Shown here in pieces: positions 10,690 through 22,060 of a DNA stretch of 64,000 bases. The translations under genes and the position numbers were made by a program. The notes below the pieces were generated by a model, which was given only the letters and a program-made list of their open reading frames with translations, was not told where the DNA came from and ran no database searches. The DNA is from Malania oleifera. Taxonomy: Eukaryota; Streptophyta; Magnoliopsida; Santalales; Ximeniaceae. The DNA lies in assembly GCF_029873635.1 (NCBI RefSeq), contig NC_080423.1, positions 107,369,988-107,433,987 on the forward strand, read 5' to 3'. Position 1 is the stretch's first letter; the number at the start of each line of letters is the position of its first letter.

Positions 10690-12759
10690 TGTAACGTCCC
10701 TCAATAAAAATACAACATAATAAATAAATGGTCAACCCGAACCCGTGGGTAACGGGGACGCCTGTCATACACAGCGGAAAACCTAGCAGCAGTAAACATA
10801 AAAATCCATACATCCATCCATAAAACATAATACCAGAGCTTTTATAACATTATAATACTGTACTTCTGTACATATCCATATACATCAAAATATCTCTAGG
10901 GTCACACAAAATAACTCTAACCCTAGTACAAAATCTTACCCTTCTCATGGGTAATCTCACTAACTCAACAGCGGCCTTGACCCGCCGGTCTCTCTAGGGC
11001 TCCTAAAAAATTTAATAATGTTGGGGGTGAGACACTTCTCAGTAAGGGAAAGTAAACTAAATACAGCTGTGTGGCAACACGAATATTTAAAGTGCTTATA
11101 CATATACATTATATTTCATAACTATGGAAATAATCATAATATCATGCTGGATAGTCATGTATTTTCATATTCGTTAATAAATCATAACATACATAAACAT
11201 CTGTTATAACTCGTAATACTGAAAATCAACTTAAGATGAATAGCTAGCTAATGTCATGTATTACCCCCCATGACGGGTTGTGCAGCCCGAAGGCGGGACC
11301 CGACAATGGCTGGCCGACCACTGCCGGATCAAATATGTCTGTAAGTACGATGGGCCAGCCACACCCTGGTCCGGACTGCCAGGTAGACGTCCACACTCTA
11401 CTGAAAGCCACATCGACTATCCATCTCCCATCCCCTCATGGAATGGTTAGCACTAATACGGTCTCGTGCCAAATCTGATCTACCCATAGCTACGGTACCG
11501 AGCTCTTGGTTTGAACTAAACTAACATCCTGGTTGTGATAACATATAATACATGATCATACATAACATCATTATGGCCTCGTGCCGAAAACATAGATACG
11601 GCCTTGCGCCGAAATCATACGTATAGCCTTGTGCCAAAATCATAGTAAATATGGCCTCGCACCAATAATATCAATACGACCTCGTGCCGATAGCATAAAC
11701 ACATGGCCTCGTGCCAAAATCATATAAATACGGCCTCGTGCCGATAACATAAATATGACCTCGCGCCAAATACATTACAAGTATTTACATTTGAAAATAA
11801 CTCATTTATCATATATTCGTCAACTCAATATAACATAACCCATCTTTCCAAAATACCTGAAAATGTATTTTACTCGTAAAAGCATTCATATCATATCTCA
11901 TTTTACGTAAAATAATATTCATGCCACACATGCTCTATTAAAAGTCATACTTCATATTTTAAAATCATGATTTTCTGACATCTCATACATACATATACTT
12001 TTTAAGCATCATAGCAGTATTTTCCCAATCGTACATTTCATTCATAATAAACGAATATATCATATGTTCTTCTGAAAATAAAACTACTCATAATCAATAA
12101 TAGTTTGCATGGAAAAGAACTGCTTTAGTTTACTCCCTTACTTGGCTACTGAGAAAGCCCCTTAAATTTCCTAGCTTGACCCCCGTAGGATTTCCTACTA
12201 AATACCCTGAAACTCAAAATCCCTAGTACTAAACATCAGTATTTTCATGCGTACATCAATTCCTATAACTACCATAAAGTCTAATTTGACTTCAAAAGCC
12301 TTACCTCAACTTTGAGATGATTTCCAACTCCGTTTTCCCAACGATCCGCTCCGGCAAACTCGTAGGGAACTTCGCCAGGAGCGTTGTGGTCAAAATCGAA
12401 GAGAGAGAGTGAGAGAGCCAAAGAGGAGAGAGAGAGGCTTCTTAAAAAAATGAGATATTTCCCAGATTTCCATATTTATAAAGCAGCGAGATTCGTCGAT
12501 GAGCCCGACCTTCATCGACGAGTCCTTAACAAATTTCGTCGACGAGACCCTGTATTCGTCGACGAAATTCAGACTGCCTCAGAACCCCTCTTGGTATTTT
12601 CTTGTTGAGGAAACCCTATGTTCGTCGACAAAATCCTTGAAGCCTTCGTCGATGAAACCCTGTGTTTGTCGACGAAGCTTGGCAGCTTCCCTCTTTATTT
12701 TTGTTTCCATTCCCCTTTCTTTATTAGTTAAATTTCATTTAAAAATTCGGGTTGTTACA
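10690..12759 (-). mobile_element. gypsy-type solo LTR nested in a sister LTR (2070 bp)
   Basis: Its termini TGTAACGTCCC (plus) and GGGTTGTTACA (plus) are the family ends in reverse. The exact target duplication TACAT is at 10685-10689 and 12760-12764. It is collinear with the outer LTR: GGCCTCGTGCCG minisatellite at about 11573-11775, the GGCGGGACCCGACAATGG block, a CT-rich leader and a TCGTCGACGA cluster at about 12490-12690. It is younger than the LTR it interrupts. Confidence 0.93.
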
Positions 12760-13507
12760 TACATATACATTTTAATCATAATAATAGTATTTTCCAAACA
12801 TACATTTCATATGTGATATACAAATATAGCATAGGCTTTTCTGAAAATAAATTTACTCATGATTAATAATAATTTGCATGAAAAATAACTGCTTTAGTTT
12901 ATTCTTTTACCTAATTACTGAAAAAGCCCCTAAAATATCCTAGCCTGACCCTCGTATAAATTTCTGATCAATATCCTGAAACTCAAAACTCCCAGTATTA
13001 AACATCAGTATTTTCATGCGTACATCATTTCCTATAACTATTATAAAGCCTAATTTGGCTTAAAAAGTCTTACCTCAACTCAGGGATGATTTCCAACTTC
13101 ATTTTCCCAACGATCCGCTCCGGCAAACTGGTAGAGAACTTTGCCAGGAGCGTTATGGTGACTTTGGAACGTCGATCCGGCGTAAAAATGGCTCAAAAAT
13201 GAAGAGAGAGAGAGAGAGAGAGAGCCAAAGGGGAGAGAGAGAGAGACGAGGCTTGCTTAATAATGAAGTAAAAATCAAATTTTTCATATTTATAGACAGG
13301 GGATTTCGTCGACGAGCCGCATCCTTCGTCGACGAAATTCAGTCTTCGTCGACGAAATTCAGTCAGCACCCGAACCCCTCTCGGTATCTCTTCGTCGACG
13401 AATACAGGGGATTCATCGACGAAGCCGACTTCCTCCTTCAGTTACCGTTTTCAATTCCCCTCCTCTTATTACTTAAATCCCATTATTATTTGGGTTGTCA
13501 CAGTGAG

Positions 13508-14268
13508 TGTCTTCTGTCCTAAAATGAAATATAAATGGAATAAAATGAAAATATGAATAGAGAATGTGAGTTAATTAAATGATAAATTTAATTATATTTT
13601 ATTGATTTTATTAGGAGATCAATATATATTCTAGAAGTAAAGAGTTTGAGAAATAAATGTTATTGGTTTAGAGTTTAAATCTTGATTAGAAAGATAGGAA
13701 AGAGTGTGAGATGAAAAATAGATAATCTCCCATTTTGCACCCAACGTCCAATTTATGCCGAATCGAAAAGCTGACTATGAAGGGAATAAGAGAGAGACCA
13801 AAAAAAAAAAAAAAATGAGTCTTTTGACGATTAAACCTGTCATTAGAACTTCTTACTTATAGACACAAAAACTTAAATAATTATCTTTTAAACAAACACC
13901 ACTATCAATTAAAGATAAAGCCGTGAATTATACCACTTCAAATGATCATGACTATTGTATTTAAAATTCAATATGATAGTCATTTACAAAAAGTAATGCT
14001 ATCTAAAATTTAATCATTAAATTCAAAAAAATTAATTTTGAATATAATTCTTAATTACATGCATATAGATAACATAATTATTTATATATTTATATTAAAA
14101 TATTTGTCTAAACTTAATTTCTCTTCAAATTCAATTTTAACTAGAGGAATGAATATTTCATTCCTCATAATCCTGTCCAATTCATTCAAAACTTTCAATA
14201 TAAGACAAAAGGTTTCTTAAGGCCTTTTCCCTCTTCTTTACATTACACTATAAAAAAATTGCATCATT
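13508..14268. repeat. AT-rich spacer; from about 13850, first part of a ~1.2 kb non-coding repeat unit
   Basis: The stretch about 13850-14268 aligns by eye with 18560-18980 (shared AATTATACCACTTCAAAT and the CCAATTCATTC/AAAAC segments). It continues after the inserted LTR at 16370. No gene was recognised. Confidence 0.55.
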
Positions 14269-14273
14269 GGATA

Positions 14274-16364
14274 TGTGACAACCCAAATAAAAATGAAATG
14301 TAAATAATAAGGAGGAAAGGAAATTACTAGAGAACTCGTCAACGAACACAGGGGATTCGTCGACGAGGGTTTAAGAGAATTCGTTAATGAAGACTGAATT
14401 TCGTCGATGAAGAGATACCGAGAGAGGTTTTGAACTGATTGAATTTCGTCGATGAGGACTGAATTTCGTCGACGAAATTATCAAAGGACTCGTCGACAAT
14501 TGACGTGGCTCGACGAAGAATCCAGTTCTATAAGTATTTAAAATCTGAATTTTTACTTCTAAATTAAGCAAACTCTCTCCTCTCTCTCTCTCTCTCTCTC
14601 CCCCCTTTGGTTCTCTCTCTCTCTCTTCGATTTTGGGCCAAATTTACGCCGCATCGACGATTTGAAGCTACCACCATGCTCCTGGGGAAGTTCTCTCCAA
14701 ATCTGCTGGAGTGAATCATTGGTGAAAGTAAGTTGGAAATCATCCCTAAGTTGAGGTAAGGTTTTTTTAAGTCAAATTTGGTCTTATGGTAGTTATAAGA
14801 AATGATGTACACGTAGAACTAAAGTTTAATACTGAGAGTTTTCAGTTTCAGGGTATTGATCAGGAAATCCTACGGTGGTTGGATCAGGATATTTTGGGGG
14901 GCTTTCTTAGTAGCCAGGTAAGGGAATAAATTAAAGCAGTTACTTTCCATACAAATTATTATTAATTATGAGCAAATTTATTTTCAGAAAAGCATATGTT
15001 ATATTTGTATATTATGGATGAAATGTATGTTTGGGAAATACTACTATTATGTTGAAATGTATATGTATGTATGAGATGCCAGAGAATTACGATTTTAGAA
15101 TAAGAAGTATGATTTTATACAGCGCATGTGTGGCGTGAATATTATTTTACGTGAAACGTATTATGATATGAAAGATTTTATAAACAAAGTATGTTTTCAG
15201 GTATTATGAAAAGATATGTTATGTTATGATGATTTTGATAAATACATGATAATTGATTTATTTTCTGAATGTATATACCTGAAATGATTCCGGCACGAGG
15301 CCGTGTAATTATGTTATGTTCGACATGAGGCTGTAGTTATGTTATGTTCGGCACGAGGCTGTAGTTATGTTATGTTCGGCACGAAACCGTAATTATGATA
15401 TGTTCGGCACGAGGCCGTAATTATGTTATGTTCGGCACGAGGCCGTAATTACGATATGTTCGGCACGAGGTTGTAATGATGTTATATATGATCATGTATT
15501 ATACGTTATTAGAACCCGGATGTTAGTTTAGTTCAGTTTAGGGACTCGGTACCGTAGCTTATAGATCAAATGTTTATGATCAGATTAGTGTTAACCACCC
15601 CACGAGGGGGTGGGAGATGGATAGTTGATGTGGCTTTTAGTAGAGTGTGGACGTCCTCCTGGCAGTCCGGACTAGGGTGTGGCGGGCTCATCGTACTTAC
15701 AAACATATTTGACTCTGCAGTGGTCGGCCAGCCATTGTCGGGTCCCGCCTTCGGGCTGCACAACCTGTGATGGGGGATAATACATGACACCAGCTAACTA
15801 TTCATCCTGAGTATGTTTTCAGTATTACAGTTATAACAGATGTTTTATGTATGTTATGATTTATTAACAAATATGAAAGTATATAATTATCCAGTATGAT
15901 ATGATGAATGTTTACAGAGTTATGAAATGTACTGTATATGTATAAGTGCCTTAAATATTCATGTTACCATGCAGTTGTATTTAGTTTATTTTCCCTTACT
16001 GAGAAGTGTCTCATCCCGAACATTAAATGATTTTCAGGAGTCCCTGAGAGACCTGCGGGTCGTGGCCGCCGTTGAGCTTAGTGATATACCCCACTAGGAG
16101 GGTTAGATTTTGAACTAGGATTAGAAGATTTTTATTTTATGATCCTAGTGTTATTTTGACTTTTTGGAGATTGTATATATATAGTATTTTGATGATGTGG
16201 TAGACTCTGGTATGATGTAATTAATGGTTTGATAGATGTAATTTATTTTTACTGCTGCTTAGGTTTTCGCTGTTTATGTCAGGCTATCCTCGCCACCCAC
16301 GGATTCGGATTGATTTTTCTCTTTATTATGCTATATTTTATATTAAGAATTTGAGGTCGTTACA
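14274..16364 (+). mobile_element. gypsy-type solo LTR (2091 bp), same family as 9421-13502
   Basis: It starts TGTGACAACCC and ends GAGGTCGTTACA, with an exact target duplication GGATA at 14269-14273 and 16365-16369. About eight TCGTCGACGA-type palindromes lie at 14337-14515, a TATA-like TATTTAAAA just after, and CT repeats in the leader (14573-14625). The GGCACGAGGCCGT minisatellite is at 15290-15480. No internal region is left. Confidence 0.95.
15290..15480. repeat. minisatellite of about 7 GGCACGAGGCCGT units, ~31 bp each
   Basis: Units are separated by TTATGTTATGTTC. This is the plus-strand counterpart of the arrays at 10309 and 11573. Confidence 0.85.
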
Positions 16365-16369
16365 GGATA

Positions 16370-17200
16370 TGTCTTAAATTCAATCATATATCTTAGGCCC
16401 ACTAGGGCTTTTTTAACATGAGGATATGCTGATCATATTATATATGTAGTGATTGTAGGGTTTGGACTTTTCCCCCCCTTATTTGAGTAAGATTAGGTCT
16501 ATTTAAATGGCTTAGGAGTTGAGCATTATATGATTCTTATGCTTACTACACCTCCGCCCAATTTATGATAAAAAAAACTAGAAAATCTCAATTGTTTTTG
16601 CTCATGGATGTAGATTTTAAAAGTCAAACAATGTAGTATTGTTTAATTGTTTCATAATTTTTTTTATATTCAATGTGCTTATATGTTATATGCTATTTTG
16701 CTTTATTTGAAATTTAATCCTAACAAAAAGTATGTAATTAACTTGTCTAATGCTTCTAGATTAAGATAATACTCTTTTTGTCTTCTAGTGTCCCTACCCC
16801 CCCCCCCCCAAAAAAAAGTTTATTATTATATAAAAGTAATATGTAGTTTGAAAGTGAGTTTTCTATCACATGTTTAGAATATTATTAATTTTAAAATTTG
16901 TGAAAGTTGAAAAAAGGAATTTATTTATTTATTTTTAAAAATTCCATTTCAAAATATTTAACTATATTGAAAGTTTTATAAACTATGCACATGATTAATG
17001 AGGGATTCAAAGTTTACCTACTTGCTCTTAGCTGGACTAAGCTAATTAAGTTAGCTTTGAAAAATAAAGTGGCTAAAATAAATTAAAATGAGAAATTAAT
17101 AAAAAGACAAAGAGGGAAGAGAAATAGAAGTAGAAGATGCATGCGGTTTAACTATTTATTTCATCCATATTAATACGTGTGACTTTTGTTCAGAGTGCTT
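16370..17200. repeat. continuation of non-coding repeat unit 1
   Basis: Following the LTR, TGTCTTAAATTCAATC... matches 18986 onward (TGTCTTGAATTCAATC). The segment 16980-17170 (GGGATTCAAAGTTTACCTAC...AGAAGATGCATG) matches 18265-18420 and 19545-19610. A C/A homopolymer run is at about 16798-16817. Confidence 0.65.
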
Positions 17201-17206
17201 ATTTGC

Positions 17207-17960
17207 TTTTTTTTTTTTTTTTTATGACGTGGCAACTCCAGCTAGCCACCGACGAGTCCTTTGGACCCCCCGGTGGGACACCAAACCCCACGGGAGTGAA
17301 GAATTGCCGCCCGTCCATTGACGCACCCCTGGTAATTTACCAATATTGTTAATTCTTGTGTATTGAATATATCAGCACAATTCCAGAATATTAGCCAAGA
17401 ATTTAAGAAAATGCCTAATATCTAGAATGACATAATTGAAAAATGCAATAAAGGGAAAAACACACAGCAACTAACATGGTTCGGTCCAAGATGACCTACA
17501 TCCACATAGCAAGGGTAACTCTTTATTGAAGATTAAAATCAAAACACCAAGAGTACACAACAGAAAACTCAAGCCTCCCTCATAGATCTTCTCTCGGGTA
17601 CAAGAAGTATGCTCCCAAGGTTTTGCAGGCTTCTTTTCTTTCTCTCTGTATCTGATCTCTTGCTTAATTATTGAATGTATATGCATTGTTGTTTCAACAA
17701 GCTATTTATACCCCTCAGCTTGATGCCATGTGACTACTTCATCAAGCCTTGATCTCATTCTGTTATACCAACTTTACGAACAGATTTGTAACTGACTTGA
17801 AGCTGACTTGAGATTGTATGCTGCTGGCACATGATGCTAACTTATCCTATTTGGCACTTAGTTACAACAAGTGTAATACCTCATAGGGGAATCAAACCTA
17901 TAACCTTGGGGTCTTTAAAGTTACAAGTTCGCCCTTACCACCTAAGCTGACCTGATTGGA
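17207..17960 (-). mobile_element. tRNA-derived SINE split by a copia solo LTR (pieces 17207-17341 and 17875-17960)
   Basis: The poly-T tail and body (CCATTGACGCACCCCTGGTAA) are at the left. The box B/box A half (AATCAAACCTATAACCTTGG...TTACCACCTAAGCTGACC) is at the right. The pieces are collinear with the unbroken copy at 29985-30192. The interruption is the LTR at 17347-17869. Confidence 0.8.
17347..17869 (-). mobile_element. copia-type solo LTR (523 bp) inside a SINE
   Basis: On the minus strand it reads TGTTGTAACTAAG...AAGAATTAACA, with TATAAATAGC, a CAATAAAG signal and the GGATGTAGGTC...CGAACCATG segment common in copia R/U5. The flanks AATAT (17342-17346) and AGTGT (17870-17874) look like a 5-bp duplication that has drifted by two transitions. 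No internal sequence is present. Confidence 0.85.
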
Positions 17961-18470
17961 TGCTTATCTACTTTGTTGTTACGTTTAATTTGAGATTTAA
18001 CCATAACTGAAAGAATGTAATTAATTCGTCTAGAGCCTCCAAACCAAGATAGTGCTCTTTTTGTGTTCTAATCTCCCGTGCCCACAAGAAAAAAAGATGA
18101 TTTTTTGTATTATGTAAAAATAATATGTAGTATTCCATATGAATGTAAATTTTTTTGCACATGTTTCGAAATACGTGAAGAAAGAAAATCAAATTTGTCT
18201 CTTTTTTCTTTTCAAATTTCAATTTCAAAAGATTAATTATATTGAAAGCTTTATCAATAGTACACATTGCTAATTAGGGATTCAAAGTTTCTCTACTTGC
18301 CCCTAGCTAGAGTAAGCTAACTAAGTTAGCGTTGAAAGCCAGAATAAAGTAAAATGAGAAATGAATAAAAAGACAGAGGGAAGAGAAAGACAAGTAGAAG
18401 ATGTATGTGGTTTAAATATTTATTTCATCTTTATTAGTATGACTATTGTTCGGCTAAAAAAATATGCGCT
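17960..18470. repeat. non-coding repeat unit 2 (partial)
   Basis: It aligns by eye with 16700-17170: shared GTAATTAAxTxGTCTA, AAGATAxTxCTCTTTTTGT, GGGATTCAAAGTTT and the AAAAAGACA.AGGGAAGAGAAA segment. No open frame is conserved between units. Confidence 0.65.
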
Positions 18471-18559
18471 GGAAATCATGTAGGTAAAGATAAGGTGATC
18501 ATTTAGGTATATATTAAGTATATAATAATTTCGTATGTATTTGATTATGAAGTAAGTTA

Positions 18560-19620
18560 AATTATTAAGACCTTTTATCTATAAACATGAAGAGATACTA
18601 ATAATATGCTTCTAAATAGGCACTGCTACTTAAATAGTTATTAATTATACCACTTCAAATAATAAAGACTGTTGCTTTTGATCAAATTTTAAATTGACAG
18701 TTATTTTGTAACATTGAACATGTTGTTTGAAATTTATAATTATTATATTTAAAAACTAGTTTCAAATATAAGGTCTTTATTACATATAAAATATAATTAT
18801 TCATATATATTATATTCAATTATTTGGATCCACTTATTTTCCTTCAAACTCCATTTTAACTAGTGTGATGAAATTAGCTATAATCTATTCCAATTCTTTT
18901 AAAACTTCTTATGGGGGGGCAAATATTTAGAAAACCTCTCTTCTCTCACTTATATTACAATTGGAACAACTTTAACATTAAGTATGTCTTGAATTCAATC
19001 TAATATCTCAAGCCCAAGCTTTTCTTCAATATGAGAATCTAAAGATCATGTAATATATGTTGTGTTTCTAGAGTTTAGACTTTTGATTTTTTTTTTAATC
19101 TAAGAAGTGGGTGTACTTAATTGAGTTTAGGAGTTGAGCATTATACGTCCACCTAATTCACAGTAAAAAAAAAAATTAAGAATTCTCCTTCTTTTCCCAC
19201 TCATGATTGTAGAATTTAAAAATTAAGCGGCGTTGATCTTAGTGTCACTCAATTGCTTTGTGATTTTTTATATCTAATGTGTTTGCCTCTAAGCCAAGGT
19301 GGTACTCTTTTTGTCTTTGTCTTTAGTCACCACCAAAATTTTTAAATATTACTTTACAAAATCATTATGCAATATTCGATATGAAAGTGACATTGAAATC
19401 TACTTCAAAACATTAATTCTAAAATATGTGAAATAGAAAAAAAAATTCTATATATTAAAATTTTTTCATTTCAAAAGATTAATTGGATTGGAAAGCTCGT
19501 CTCTATCCACTAGAGAGATTGTACAAATAATACACATTGTAAATCAGGGATTCAGAATTTACTTGCTTGACCCTAGTTAGAGGCTAAAAGCTAATAAAGA
19601 CTTATGTGGGTTAACTATCT
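18560..19620. repeat. non-coding repeat unit 3
   Basis: It is collinear with unit 1 (13850-14268 plus 16370-17170) along about 1.05 kb. Together the units form a degenerate tandem series of a family I do not recognise. Confidence 0.6.
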
Positions 19621-19635
19621 ATTTAGTTTACAATA

Positions 19636-19955
19636 AGGGTCCGTTTGGATCAAGAATTTTACCTGAAAAAAGGAAAAGAAAGGAAAATAAGGAAGAAACT
19701 CATTTCCTGTTGTATTTTTTTTCTCTATTAAATGTAATAAAAATTGAAAGTTTTTTTAATATAATTAAACATTGAGAAAAACTAAGTATTAATGATATGT
19801 AAAATCAAAATTTTATTCATGGATTTGATATATATTTTATTTTCTTTTCCATTTTTCTTGATAACCAAACATGAAAATATAGATATTATTCTTTATTTTT
19901 TTTAAAAAAATATATTTTTCAAGTTCCAAATGTAGCTTATATGATTGTTATTCAA
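19636..19955 (+). mobile_element. hAT-like MITE (family 1)
   Basis: It begins AGGGTCCGTTTGGATCAAG and ends near CAAGTTCCAAATGTAGC, giving short imperfect terminal inverted repeats. The body is A/T-rich with AAGGAAAAGAAAGGAAAAT at the left and ACCAAACATGAAAAT at the right. Related copies are at 28683-29275, 30825-31131 (inverted) and 32285/49040 (split). Confidence 0.6.
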
Positions 19956-19959
19956 CTTG

Positions 19960-20440
19960 AAAAAATATGAACATATGTACATAATATATATATATATATA
20001 TATATATAAACTTAGATATTTATTGAGTATAATCTCAAAACATAAAGAACTAAAAGGTACTTTTAATATTTTGAATGACAAATTATCTTATTTCTTGTTT
20101 CCAATAATTAGAATCTTTTGTTATAGAAAAAAAAAAAAGCTAGGCATCGTCGACTACCAAAATTCAATTAAATAATACTGCATAATGTAAATCCTACTTA
20201 TGATCAACTTTACATTTGTTTTTTTTTTTTAAAAAAAAAAGTAGTTACTACTTTAGAAAGATTATAAAATTTGTTATTGATGGATCACAAAATGCTACAT
20301 AATTAATATATAAAATATTTAAATCTTAAACTCACACTACCCGAAATATTAACAAAAAAACTTTTGCATGAGTCCTCATACAAAGCACGCATGAATTGAA
20401 TGAATGAACTGTTGAAAATTCGGCGGAGAACAAAACAATG
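19960..20440. other. AT-rich spacer, no gene seen
   Basis: It holds a TA tract at about 19983-20008 and A/T homopolymers near 20129 and 20218-20240. Nothing else was recognised. Confidence 0.4.
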
Positions 20441-20443
20441 CAT

Positions 20444-20653
20444 GCAAAATTTGCCACGGATTTTTAAACTTGGCCAACGTTTGGCGCTACCTTAGCGAGC
20501 ATGCGCTCAAGACTTGAACGCGGCGACGAATGTCGACAGCCCACTCCTGCAAAATTTGCCACGGATTTATAAACTTGGCCAACATTTGGCGCTACCTTTG
20601 CTGGCATGCGCTCAAGACTTGAACGTGGCGACCAATGTCGACTGCCCACTCCT
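20444..20653. repeat. 105-bp tandem dimer, GC-richer than surroundings
   Basis: The unit GCAAAATTTGCCACGGATTT...CCCACTCCT at 20444-20548 is repeated at 20549-20653 with a handful of substitutions. Because 105 is a multiple of three, both strands show chance open frames of about 73 codons across it. Confidence 0.9.
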
Positions 20654-20737
20654 TTTGCGGCGGACTTCAAACCCCCACGTGTCATTTCTTAGTTCCATCA
20701 CGTTTTTTTTTCACCTACGAACGAAAATGACCTAGTA

Positions 20738-20785
<48 letters not shown>

Positions 20786-20962
20786 TGGGGGGGGGGGTAA
20801 GCTTATCCTGATCGTTTTATTTCACGCATGAACGGATGACGGTGCGGCATTTTGATGACCACACAACCTACTTAGACCATACCTAGATGTATGGCTAGCT
20901 CTGCACCCACCCAAATTAAGTAGCCCCCACATTCTTGAAGACTAACTGGCACCTACCTACAC

Positions 20963-21004
<42 letters not shown>

Positions 21005-21635
21005 AGATACATTATATTTATATTTACTATGTTGTCATGTTGATTTGGACGGGCTAACAATTTAATAAATTAATTAATTTAAGAAGTAGAGTTTAGGTGG
21101 TACGGTAGTTGGGGTGGAAATTTGAAGATCCTATCTAGATTCCTACGATTAACTAATGCTTTTTAACCATATAAAATAATAAATAGTAATTAAGTGATTG
21201 AACTTCAACAATTCATTGAAAATAGGGGTGTGCATATTTCAACTTCAGGCTAATATGATCTAAGTTTTGGATTTTACCTAGAAATACGAGTTATGAAAGG
21301 GAGTTAGTCTCTTTGTGCTATTAGTACAGTTGTTGTTCATCATCAAATGTGACATGTATAGCTAGTAAGTTTTGCTCCTGATAGGATGATACATTTGAAG
21401 GTATGATATATGTCGATAAAAATAGGGCTTATTTGTGTCTTTTTTTTATTTTTTTATAAAAAAAACAATAAAAGTATTATTTGAAAAAAAACCCAAACCA
21501 AATCTTTGAGGGGAAACAACAGTATAGAGAGTAGCAACATGTAATTTAGAGACCAATGCATGGAAGCAAAGAAGTAAATTGCTACCAATGGAGATTAGGA
21601 AAAAGAAAATTTAATCCATTAGAACATATTAGTGA
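20654..21635. other. spacer with TA-GA and CT microsatellites
   Basis: (TA)n(GA)n followed by a G-run is at about 20740-20798, and a CT tract at 20968-21000. The rest is AT-rich with no recognised gene. Confidence 0.5.
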
Positions 21636-21639
21636 CGGG

Positions 21640-22060
21640 AGACAATGAGCTGTGGAGGTTTTGTCTTGAAATAATTTGTAGTTTCTCTCCTTCCATAACT
21701 CTTATATGATAGCTACCACGATGAAATTTTTGAGCTTTTGTGACTACCTTTTATTCTTGTGAAACTCCAAAGTTACAATTGCTCTTTAATTGATTGATCT
21801 TGGGGCAGCCTAATAAAGTTTCATGTAAGTAAATAAAATATACCAAACTTTTCAGTATGTTGAAATCACAATGGAGCAATGCGTGTTCACTTGTTTCTTG
21901 TTACTCATAGCATAGCACACACACATGGAAGCAAGAGACCATCCCCTTATTTGCAAGTTGTTGCAGGTAAATATCATGTTATTTGATGCTAACCAAAGAA
22001 AGATAGAGCATTTTGTAGTTACTAAATTTGTTCAAATTTAGTGAATGTCAAACCTTCATT
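21640..22060 (-). pseudogene. LINE ORF2 C-terminal fragment (zf-RVT region)
   Basis: On the minus strand the segment reads as IFLWLASNN, then NLQIRGW, a CVLC pair and a HALLHC pair, and farther on an I.V.K.ERNYKLF-like stretch. These match in order the C-terminal zinc-binding (zf-RVT) domain that follows reverse transcriptase in plant LINE ORF2. The fragment needs more than one frame and carries stops, so it is a decayed 3' end of a LINE. The reverse-transcriptase core is absent. Assignment is from motif order alone. Confidence 0.55.

Larger units (their letters stand above)
9421..13502 (-). mobile_element. gypsy-type solo LTR, split by a second LTR (pieces 9421-10689 and 12765-13502)
   Basis: On the minus strand it reads TGTGACAACCC...GAGGTCGCTACA. 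It is flanked by an exact 5-bp target duplication GTGAG (9416-9420 and 13503-13507). The outer pieces total about 2.0 kb. They contain the TCGTCGACGA palindrome cluster in U3, a TATA box (ATATTTATA on plus at about 13286), a CT-rich leader and a minisatellite of GGCCTCGTGCCG units (about 10309-10470). No internal coding region remains, so it is a recombined solo LTR. Confidence 0.9.

Noticed and set aside
12384-13522. Open frames of 74-107 codons on the plus strand
   Set aside because: They lie in the U3 palindrome cluster and leader of reverse gypsy LTRs and have no domain.
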